From: Chloroflexota bacterium
GTDB taxonomy: Bacteria; Chloroflexota; Dormibacteria; Aeolococcales; Aeolococcaceae
Length of the DNA: 5,614 nt
Assembly: GCA_005889515.1 (NCBI GenBank)
Contig: VBHE01000221.1
Coordinates: 7,234-12,847 of the forward strand
Direction: 5' to 3'
A program made the translations under genes and the position numbers. Under the pieces are notes generated by a model. That model was not told the origin of the DNA and ran no database searches. It worked only from the letters and a program-made list of their open reading frames with translations. Below are positions 1-5,453 of this stretch, piece after piece. Positions within the stretch are counted from its first letter, which is position 1; every line of letters starts with the position of its first letter.

Positions 1-1212
1 GTCACCGGCCTCGTGCCCGAAGCGGTCGTTGACGTGCTTGAAGTCGTCGAGGTCGACGAACATCACCGCGAGCATCGGCGAGCCCTCACCCCGCGGACCG
101 GCCGCGGCACCGTCGACCCGCTCGCGCAGCAGCGCGCGATTGGGGAGCCCGGTCAGCGCGTCGTGGTAGGCCTGGTGCTGGAGAGCGAGCTCGCGCTGGC
201 TGAGGTCGCGCATCAGCCGCAGGTTGTCGGCGAGCGCGAGGTACTGGCGCACCCCGACGAGGAGGATGAGAAGCAGCAGGCTGGCGATCAGGAGGGGCCC
301 GAGCCGCCGCGAGCTCGCCTCGGTGGCGAGCTCGAGCACGGTGGCGGCGGCCATCGGGAGGTAGGGGAGGGCGAGGCCGAGCCGCGAGGGCATGGTCCGC
401 CGCTCCGGCCGGGGCAGCGGCCACTGGGTGGCGCGGAGCGCGGCGAGGGCGACGAGCAGGTAGCCCGCGAGCCGGCCCACCGCGACGACGTGGCCACCCA
501 CGCCGGTGGTGCGCGTCGCCATCAGCTCCGCGAAGGCGCTGTCGGCGAGGGTGGTGGCGCCGAGGCCGGCGGCGAGGAGCAGCAGGGGCAGACGGGTGGC
601 GCGGGTCGCGCGTACCGCGAGGCCGAGCAGGATGGTGCCGACGACGACGTCGCTCATCGGGTAGGCGACGGCGAGCGCCCCCACGACCCGTTCGCCGGGA
701 TGGGCGCCGGCGACGGTCTGGAGCACCGTCGCCCAGCTGACCGCGAGCAGCCCGGTCGCGATGATCAGCGCGTCGAGGACGCCGCGCAGCCGGCTGTCCC
801 GCGCCCCCTCCTCGCGCCGGCCGACGGGGAAGCTCAGGGCGGCGAGGACGCAGAGCGGCAGGGCGGCGAGGAACCCGGCGTCGGCGGCCGAGGGGAAGGG
901 CATCTGGTGGTGGCGGACGAGCTCGTCCCACGACCACACCGCCTGACCGGCTCCCCACGCCGCGGCGGAGAGCCCCATCAGCGTCCAGGCGCGGCGGGCC
1001 CGTCCACGATGACGGCGGGCGGCGATCCAGCAGGTCCCGGCGGCGACCCCGGCGGCGCCGAGGTCGGCGAGGTCCTCGACGCCGCGGGTGATGCCCGGAC
1101 CGCCGGTGCCGAGGAGGAGCCAGACGGCGCAGCCCGCCGAACATGCGCCGACCGCGACGCACAGCCAGGCGAAGAGCCGGTTGCCGGACCCACGGTCCGT
1201 CGCTGCGCTCAC
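1..1212 (-). CDS. Polytopic membrane GGDEF (diguanylate cyclase-like) protein, C-terminus beyond window
   Basis: Likely makes cyclic di-GMP from two GTP at the inner face of the membrane. On the minus strand, 404 codons are visible. Residues 11-325 contain about eight to ten hydrophobic helices (for example 13-34, 146-164, 185-201, 206-221, 245-260, 305-321). A short amphipathic linker (325-347) follows, then the start of a GGDEF domain: HDALTGLPNR at 350-359 and FVDLDDFKHVNDRFGHEAGD at 385-404, which are the classic metal- and nucleotide-binding segments. The GG(D/E)EF signature itself lies about ten residues past the window edge, so catalytic competence and any following EAL domain cannot be judged. 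The membrane part carries PSAAD (107-111) and YPMSD (184-188), which resemble the sensor regions of other high-GC Gram-positive GGDEF proteins. The start is tentative: GTG at 1212 sits just before the first helix but has no clear ribosome site, and the frame stays open upstream to at least 1350. Transcription diverges from the kinase gene. Confidence 0.88.
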   Translation of the reverse strand, partial: MSAATDRGSGNRLFAWLCVAVGACSAGCAVWLLLGTGGPGITRGVEDLADLGAAGVAAGTCWIAARRHRGRARRAWTLMGLSAAAWGAGQAVWSWDELVRHHQMPFPSAADAGFLAALPLCVLAALSFPVGRREEGARDSRLRGVLDALIIATGLLAVSWATVLQTVAGAHPGERVVGALAVAYPMSDVVVGTILLGLAVRATRATRLPLLLLAAGLGATTLADSAFAELMATRTTGVGGHVVAVGRLAGYLLVALAALRATQWPLPRPERRTMPSRLGLALPYLPMAAATVLELATEASSRRLGPLLIASLLLLILLVGVRQYLALADNLRLMRDLSQRELALQHQAYHDALTGLPNRALLRERVDGAAAGPRGEGSPMLAVMFVDLDDFKHVNDRFGHEAGD

Positions 1213-1350
1213 CGCGAGATTGTCGGGTCCGCTCCGTGCCGTCCCGGCTATGAGTGCGGAGCGGGCCGGTGACGGAACTGTCAGCGATGTCGCGCGCGCG
1301 TGGTGGCCGTCAGGCGTCGCCGGCACCCGTACCGCGTATAACTGCATCAC
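1213..1350. other. Divergent intergenic region between GGDEF and kinase genes
   Basis: These 138 bases separate two genes transcribed away from each other and must hold the start signals for both unless the GGDEF gene begins further upstream. The kinase side has a TATAAC box at 1337-1342. On the minus strand the same place reads GTTATAC, which could serve as a weak box in the other direction. A CTGACA sequence lies on the minus strand near 1280-1285, but no -10 box follows it at the usual distance. I see no clear operator or terminator. Confidence 0.5.
1337..1342 (+). promoter_or_regulatory. Candidate -10 box TATAAC for the kinase gene, leaderless start
   Basis: TATAAC matches the TANNNT form of the housekeeping -10 element in five of six bases of TATAAT. 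It ends nine bases before the kinase ATG, so transcription would begin at about 1349-1351, on or next to the start codon. No purine-rich Shine-Dalgarno sequence precedes the ATG, which fits a leaderless mRNA, a common arrangement in Actinobacteria. No recognisable -35 element is seen 17-18 bases upstream, so the call rests on position and the -10 match alone. Confidence 0.5.
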
Positions 1351-3024
1351 ATGACGGTGGCGCCGGGGATCGGAGCGGAGTTCGCCGGCTATCGCATCGA
1401 GGCCCTCCTCGGGCGCGGCGGAGTCGGCCTCGTCTACCTCGCCCAGGACCTCACCCTCCCGCGGCGTGTGGCTCTGAAGATCCTGCGGGCCGAGTACGCG
1501 GTGGACCCCCAGTTCCGTGAGCGCTTCGTCCGGGAGTCGCGGCTCGCCGCGTCCCTGGACCACCTCAACATCGTCCCCATCTTCAAGGCCGGCGAGGCCG
1601 ACGGCGTGCTCTACATCGCCATGCGCTACGTCGACGGCACCGACCTGCGCCGGCTGCTCCTCGAGGAGGGGCCGCTCGACATCGACCGCACCCTGGGCAT
1701 CCTCGGCCAGATCGGCGGCGCTCTCGACGCCGCCCACGCACAGGGGCTCATCCACCGCGACGTGAAGCCCGCGAACATCCTCGTCACCCCGGGCGTGGAC
1801 GGCGCCGCCGACCAGGCGTACCTCGTCGACTTCGGCATCACCAAGCGGACCACCACCGCCGGGCTCACCCAGGCGGGGCTCTTCGTCGGGACCCTCGACT
1901 ACGCCGCGCCCGAGCAGATCCGCGGCCAGGCGGTCGACGGGCGCACCGACGTCTACTCGCTGGGCTGCGTGCTCTTCGAGTGCCTCTCCGGGGTCTCGCC
2001 CTTCCGTCGCGACAGTGAGATCGACACCCTGCAGGCGCACCTGTCGGCGCCGCGCCCCGAGCTCTCCGCGATCCGACCGGAGATGGGCCGGGCGATGGAC
2101 AGGGTCGCGATGACCGCGATGGCGCAGAACCCCGACGATCGCTACGGCTCGGGGACCGCGCTCATCACCGCCGCCCGCGCCGCCAGGCCGTGGACCGGGG
2201 TCGAGCGGCGCACCAGGCCCCACCCGTCCGAGCCGCCGCCACCGCTGCCTCCCCGGCCGGCGCCGGCCCCTGTCCGCGCTTCGGCACCACCGCGGCGCCT
2301 TCCCACCCCGGCTCCGCCCCCGCCCGCGCCGGTCGCGCCGCCGCCGGTCCGCGCGTCGACGCCGCCTCCACCGCCACCGCGGCCGCCGCGCCGTGCCGTG
2401 CCGATCGCCGTGGCCGCCGCCGGCGTGGTGCTGGTCGCGGTCGCCGGGCTGCTCGCCCTCGGCCACCGGGGCGGCGAGCCCGCGGGCGCGCCCGCGTCCT
2501 CGTCCTCGTCCTCGCCCTCGCCCGTGCCCATCCGTGGACTCCCGGGGGCGCTGCTCACCATCCACGACTTCGCCGCCGCCTCGGTGACCCAGGTCACGAG
2601 CGAGCTCCGCCTGGACGGCGTCACCTGCGGCGCGCAGGCCACCGGCGAGGTCGACGAGCGCAACGTCGCCTTCGAGGGCGTGGGCGACACCGCCCGGCGC
2701 GGCTACTTCGACGCCGCCGCGTCGTTCCCCAGCGAGGCCGAGGCGCTCGCCTACGTGGAGCGGCTCCGCGCGGCGACGCAGAGCTGCCCGTACCGGCTCC
2801 CGCACGAGCCCGCCGCGCCCGCGCTCGGCGACGGGACGGCGCGCGTGCTCTTCCCCAGCAAGGCCGGCACCAGCCCCTTCGTCTTCGACGCCCTCTACGT
2901 GCGCCACGGCCGGGTGGTGAGCCTGGTCATGGTCAGCGGCGCCGGCACCGAGCCGCCGCCGCACGGCGACGCCGAGGCCTTCGCCCAGGTCGTGCTCAGG
3001 CACATGGTCGACTCCGGCGCGTGA
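1351..3024 (+). CDS. PknB-type transmembrane Ser/Thr protein kinase
   Basis: A 557-residue receptor-like kinase that transfers phosphate from ATP to Ser/Thr of target proteins. The kinase domain (about 13-280) is complete: glycine loop GRGGVG 21-26, catalytic Lys43 in VALKIL, partner Glu62, HRDVKPAN 135-142 with catalytic Asp137, DFG 160-162, Thr-rich activation segment 164-181 and APE 186-188. By family knowledge it should be active and regulated by activation-loop autophosphorylation. A proline-rich linker (290-348), one transmembrane helix (350-370) and a Ser/Pro stretch (383-391) lead to an outside domain (about 394-557). That domain has only two cysteines, Cys426 and Cys479, which could form a disulfide. 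It lacks recognisable PASTA repeats and only loosely recalls the extracellular domain of PknH-type kinases; its ligand is unknown. The ATG at 1351 is chosen because the kinase fold begins soon after it and a -10 box sits just upstream. The next gene has its own promoter. Confidence 0.93.
   Translation: MTVAPGIGAEFAGYRIEALLGRGGVGLVYLAQDLTLPRRVALKILRAEYAVDPQFRERFVRESRLAASLDHLNIVPIFKAGEADGVLYIAMRYVDGTDLRRLLLEEGPLDIDRTLGILGQIGGALDAAHAQGLIHRDVKPANILVTPGVDGAADQAYLVDFGITKRTTTAGLTQAGLFVGTLDYAAPEQIRGQAVDGRTDVYSLGCVLFECLSGVSPFRRDSEIDTLQAHLSAPRPELSAIRPEMGRAMDRVAMTAMAQNPDDRYGSGTALITAARAARPWTGVERRTRPHPSEPPPPLPPRPAPAPVRASAPPRRLPTPAPPPPAPVAPPPVRASTPPPPPPRPPRRAVPIAVAAAGVVLVAVAGLLALGHRGGEPAGAPASSSSSSPSPVPIRGLPGALLTIHDFAAASVTQVTSELRLDGVTCGAQATGEVDERNVAFEGVGDTARRGYFDAAASFPSEAEALAYVERLRAATQSCPYRLPHEPAAPALGDGTARVLFPSKAGTSPFVFDALYVRHGRVVSLVMVSGAGTEPPPHGDAEAFAQVVLRHMVDSGA
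2497..2520 (+). repeat. Short hexanucleotide tandem repeat inside the kinase gene
   Basis: Three copies of TCCTCG are followed by one variant CCCTCG. They encode the serine run just outside the transmembrane helix of the kinase. The length is a multiple of three, so copy-number change would lengthen or shorten the linker by Ser-Ser steps without breaking the frame. This is most likely simple linker composition rather than a regulatory element. Confidence 0.6.
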
Positions 3025-3025
3025 T

Positions 3026-3055
3026 CGCGGATTGCTCCGCGCACCGGCGGCCGGT
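3026..3055. promoter_or_regulatory. Two adjacent small hairpins after the kinase stop
   Basis: The first is CGCGGA-TTGC-TCCGCG (3026-3041), a perfect 6-bp stem with a 4-base loop, beginning two bases after the kinase stop. The second is ACCGG-CGG-CCGGT (3043-3055), a perfect 5-bp inverted repeat. No T-run follows either, so an intrinsic terminator of the textbook kind is not supported. They cover the -35 and spacer of the promoter at 3032-3060, so the second repeat could equally be a protein-binding operator. Confidence 0.4.
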
Positions 3056-3060
3056 ATGCT
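3032..3060 (+). promoter_or_regulatory. Sigma70-like promoter for the DUF6777-phosphoesterase operon
   Basis: TTGCTC (3032-3037) and TATGCT (3055-3060) are separated by exactly 17 bases. The -10 box has the TANNNT form; the -35 box keeps the TTG core. Transcription would start near 3067, giving a leader of about 27 bases before the small ORF at 3094 and about 59 before the DUF6777 ATG. This would let the downstream genes be expressed independently of the kinase. Confidence 0.55.
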
Positions 3061-3077
3061 CCCTGCGAGGTTGGGAA

Positions 3078-3084
3078 GGAGAGG
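3078..3084 (+). promoter_or_regulatory. Shine-Dalgarno sequence GGAGAGG
   Basis: A strong purine-rich ribosome site within the stretch 3073-3087. Its spacing is right (9 bases) for the ATG at 3094, which opens only an 11-codon ORF. It is 14 bases from an in-frame GTG at 3099 and too far (about 41 bases) from the ATG at 3126. It therefore bears directly on where the DUF6777 gene starts. Confidence 0.55.
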
Positions 3085-3093
3085 GGGCAGCTG

Positions 3094-3129
3094 ATGCGGT
3101 GCGGGTCCGGCACCGGCGGGTCTCGATGA
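3094..3129 (+). CDS. Possible 11-residue leader peptide coupled to the DUF6777 gene
   Basis: The frame reads MRCGSGTGGSR and stops at TGA 3127-3129. It has the best-placed Shine-Dalgarno sequence in the region, and its stop overlaps the ATG at 3126 as ATGA, the classic layout for translational coupling by terminating ribosomes. The peptide has no Trp/His/Leu run that would suggest amino-acid attenuation. It may be a real leader ORF that controls translation of the next gene, or a chance frame if the DUF6777 gene really starts at GTG 3099. Too short for composition to decide. Confidence 0.35.
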   Translation: MRCGSGTGGSR

Positions 3130-3994
3130 GCCCCGTCCCCTCCGGCGACCCTCCGCCGACCCGCGCCTACGTCCCGCCACTGGAGCCCGCCCCGGTCGTC
3201 GCCGTGGTCGGCCGTCGCGGACGCAGGCGGAGGTCGGGGAGCGCGGGGCCTCTCCTGCTCGTCCTCCTCGTCGTCGTGATGGTCGGCGCCGGCCGTCTCA
3301 CCGAGCCGGCGGCACACGGGCGGGGCGAGATCGTCCTCGAGGACGCGCCGGGCGCGGGGCAGCATCCCTTCACCGCCTCGGTGGCGACCGGCCCTGCGCC
3401 CTCGGCCGCGACCCCCGCCACCGGCGAGACCGCACCCGGGCTGTCCGGCGCCACCGCCGCGGTGATCACCACCGTCCGCGGCTCCCAGCCGGGCTTCTAC
3501 GGGGGAACCCGCAACGCCGTGAGCTGCGACGCCCAGCGGCTGATCGAGGATCTCCAGAAGACACCGGCGCAGGCGGCCGCCTGGGCGGAGGTCGAGGGCA
3601 TCACCCCCCAGGACATCCCCTCCTTCGCCGGAGGGCTCACCGGGGTCGTGCTACGCGGCGACACCCGGGTCACCGACCACGGGTTCATCAAGGACCACCC
3701 CAGCGTCTTCCAGGCGGTGCTCGAGACCGGAACCCGGGTGATGGTCGACCACTTCGGCGTTCCCCGGGTGCGCTGCGCGGGAGGCAGCCCACTCGGCCCG
3801 CCGGTCGCGGTGGTGATCGCCCCCCGCTACGTGGGGACGCGGTGGTCGGGCTTCGCGCCCGCAGGAGTGTCGGTGGTGACCGCGGCGACCCAACCGATGA
3901 CCACCCTGGTGCTCGTCGACGGCGCTTCAGCAGGCCGGTGGCGACCGGCGGCCAGGCGGACACGGACGCTCCGGCGGCGGCCGCCGCGCGTTGA
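3126..3994 (+). CDS. Membrane-anchored DUF6777-like protein, apparent 1-base frameshift near the 3' end
   Basis: Function unknown. A short Pro-rich and Arg-rich cytoplasmic tail (1-40) and one membrane helix (41-56) precede a low-complexity Ala/Pro/Thr linker and an outside domain. The motifs GSQPGFYGGTRNAVSCD (119-135), the ITPQDIPSF stretch, LRGDTRVTDHGF, GVPRVRCAGGSPL and YVGTRWSGF match what I recall of DUF6777, a domain found alone or fused to Ser/Thr kinases in Actinobacteria. Cys134 and Cys217 could pair; I recall homologues with a second Cys where this has RCAGG. After VLVDG (codons ending 3923) the frame turns into an Arg-rich string with no stop. A -1 shift in 3918-3935 instead gives PVATGGQADTDAPAAAAAR and TGA at 3992-3994, with normal codon use. 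One base is therefore probably missing, through real mutation or sequence error; the intact protein would be about 289 residues. The ATG at 3126 is chosen for its ATGA coupling; GTG 3099 is the alternative. Confidence 0.78.
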
Positions 3995-3996
3995 GC

Positions 3997-4018
3997 GGTG
4001 CGGGCGGGACCGCGCACC
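3997..4018 (+). promoter_or_regulatory. Small hairpin between the DUF6777 and phosphoesterase genes
   Basis: GGTGCG and CGCACC form a perfect 6-bp stem around a 10-base loop. It lies just after the inferred DUF6777 stop and five bases ahead of the phosphoesterase Shine-Dalgarno sequence. There is no T-run. It might modulate mRNA stability or translation of the next gene, but in such GC-rich DNA it could be chance. Confidence 0.25.
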
Positions 4019-4022
4019 CACA

Positions 4023-4029
4023 GGGAGGA
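4023..4029 (+). promoter_or_regulatory. Shine-Dalgarno sequence GGGAGGA of the phosphoesterase gene
   Basis: A near-perfect ribosome site five bases before ATG 4035. It fixes the start of the phosphoesterase as a separate gene, even though the reading frame is open upstream through the whole DUF6777 gene. A second ATG three codons later is worse placed. Confidence 0.85.
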
Positions 4030-4034
4030 ATCCG

Positions 4035-5453
4035 ATGAGCAGGATGAACCGGCGCCGTTTCCTCGGCATCGCCGGAGGCGCGGCACTGGCGGCGTCGGTG
4101 CCCTGGCGCCTGCACGGGTGGCGTGCCGGCGCGGCCGAGCGGCTGCCGGGGTCGCTGCCGTTCCCCGAGCGTCCGGCCGGGATGCTCCACCCCGACCTCG
4201 TCCCGGAGCTGGCCAACATCGACCACATCATCATCGTGATGATGGAGAACCACTCCTTCGACAACTACTTCGGGATGCTGCCCCACCGGGTGCCGGCGCT
4301 CAACGGACGCGTCGACGGCTGGCCGCAGCTCGCCGCCGACGGCAGGCCCACGGTCGCCAACACCGATTCGAAGGGCGCCTCCTACCGGGCGTTCCCGATG
4401 CCCAACGGCTGCCAGATCAACGGCAGCCCCACCCAGACCTGGGACGCGAGTCACGCCTCCTTCGCCGGCGGCGCGATGAACGGGTTCGCCGCCGCCAGCG
4501 GGCAGGCGTCGATGGGTTACTGGGACCAGCGCATCCTCCCCTTCTACTACTCGCTCGCCACGAACTTCCCGGTCTGCGACCGCTACTTCTCGTCGACGCT
4601 CTGCCAGACCTATCCGAACCGGGTCTTCATGATGGCGGCGACCGCCGCCGGCCTCACCACGACGGACAGCCCGCCGCCGACGGTCAAGCCGCCGAACGGC
4701 CAGATCTTCGACGTGCTCGAGGCGCACAAGATCTCCTGGGGCTGCTACTTCACCGACGCGCCGACACCCGGGCTGTTCGGCGCCGGGTACGTGAGCGCGC
4801 GCACCGGGAAGAGCTGCTTCGGGCCGAGCGGCTCGCCCGGCGGCACCATCCAGGCGTTCCAGGCGGCGCTGGCCGCGAACACCCTGCCCTCGGTGACCCT
4901 CGTCGAGGGCGGCTACCGCTACTCGAGCGAGGAGAACCCGCAGGACGTGCAGACCGGCCAGGCTTTCGTCGCCGGGGTGATCCGCGCGCTCTTCTCCGCC
5001 CCCGCGGTGTGGTCGAAGTCGATGCTCATCTTCACCTACGACGAGGGCGGTGGCTACTACGACCACGTCGCGCCGCCGGTGGCGGTGTCGCCGGGCGACG
5101 GCACCCATCCCGCCCTCAAGCCCGGGCAGCAGTCGTACGGCGACGACTACACCCGGCTCGGCTTCCGGGTGCCCACGGTGGTCGTGTCGCCCTGGTCGAA
5201 GGCGGGGTTCACCTCGCACACGGTGTACGACCACACCTCCATCCTCGCCACCATCCAGCGCCGCTGGAACCTGCCCGCGCTCACCAAGCGCGACGCTGCT
5301 GCGATGCCGCTGAGCGACTGCCTGGTCGCCTCGGGGCCGGCGCCCTTCGCCACCCCGCCGCAGCTGGTGGCGCCGCCGCCTGCGACCGAGCAGGACTCGA
5401 AGAACTGCAGCAACCCGGGGGCCGCGGGTGCCTTCCCGGCGCCGGGCCGCTGA
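4035..5453 (+). CDS. Tat-exported phosphoesterase (phospholipase C / acid phosphatase superfamily)
   Basis: A 472-residue exported hydrolase of phosphate esters; family members include phospholipases C and AcpA-type acid phosphatases, and which one this is cannot be told here. Residues 1-34 are a twin-arginine signal (NRRRFLGIAGGAALAAS, possible cleavage after AGA at 31-33). The phosphoesterase domain runs from about 62 to 425. Visible landmarks are IDHIIIVMMENHSFDN 62-77 (metal-binding Glu71, Asn72), CDRYFSSTLCQTYPNR ending at 196 (Thr192 is the probable nucleophile by analogy with the T-x-PNR motif), EENPQDV 299-305, FTYDEGGGYYDHVAPP with Asp336/Glu337 and Asp343/His344, RVPTVVVSPW 378-387, DHTSIL 399-404 and RDAAAMPLSD 419-428. 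Together these give the expected two-part metal site. Seven cysteines remain after the signal, some probably disulfide-bonded once exported folded. The C-terminal 40 residues are Pro/Ala-rich. It sits about 40 bases after the inferred DUF6777 stop and overlaps the next gene, so it is probably co-transcribed with both. Confidence 0.93.
   Translation: MSRMNRRRFLGIAGGAALAASVPWRLHGWRAGAAERLPGSLPFPERPAGMLHPDLVPELANIDHIIIVMMENHSFDNYFGMLPHRVPALNGRVDGWPQLAADGRPTVANTDSKGASYRAFPMPNGCQINGSPTQTWDASHASFAGGAMNGFAAASGQASMGYWDQRILPFYYSLATNFPVCDRYFSSTLCQTYPNRVFMMAATAAGLTTTDSPPPTVKPPNGQIFDVLEAHKISWGCYFTDAPTPGLFGAGYVSARTGKSCFGPSGSPGGTIQAFQAALAANTLPSVTLVEGGYRYSSEENPQDVQTGQAFVAGVIRALFSAPAVWSKSMLIFTYDEGGGYYDHVAPPVAVSPGDGTHPALKPGQQSYGDDYTRLGFRVPTVVVSPWSKAGFTSHTVYDHTSILATIQRRWNLPALTKRDAAAMPLSDCLVASGPAPFATPPQLVAPPPATEQDSKNCSNPGAAGAFPAPGR

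Noticed and set aside
86..1162. Minus-strand 358-residue reading frame
   Set aside because: Arg/Pro-rich throughout and shifted by one frame from the real GGDEF gene; long open frames are expected by chance at this GC content.
13..1272. Plus-strand 419-residue reading frame
   Set aside because: Composition is a Gly/Glu/Arg/His-rich string with no fold motifs, and it is antisense to the GGDEF gene, whose minus-strand frame contains clear HDALTGLPNR and FVDLDDFKHVND motifs.
2220..2400. Dense CCG/CCR repeats as a repeat element or mobile remnant
   Set aside because: They simply encode the Pro/Ala-rich linker of the kinase between its catalytic domain and the membrane helix, a usual feature of this kinase family.
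3918..3935. Programmed -1 ribosomal frameshifting in the DUF6777 gene
   Set aside because: No X-XXY-YYZ slippery heptamer is visible at the shift point, and a frameshift that merely restores a normal short tail is better explained by an indel.
3927..5234. Minus-strand 435-residue reading frame
   Set aside because: Antisense to the phosphoesterase, low-complexity Arg/Val/Gly/Glu composition, no recognisable motif or ribosome site.
2190..5453. A single 1087-residue plus-strand protein
   Set aside because: Its first 310 residues are an Arg/Pro-rich out-of-frame reading of the kinase gene. The rest is two genes joined only because a base seems to be missing near 3920. The Shine-Dalgarno sequence and Tat signal at 4035 mark a separate start.
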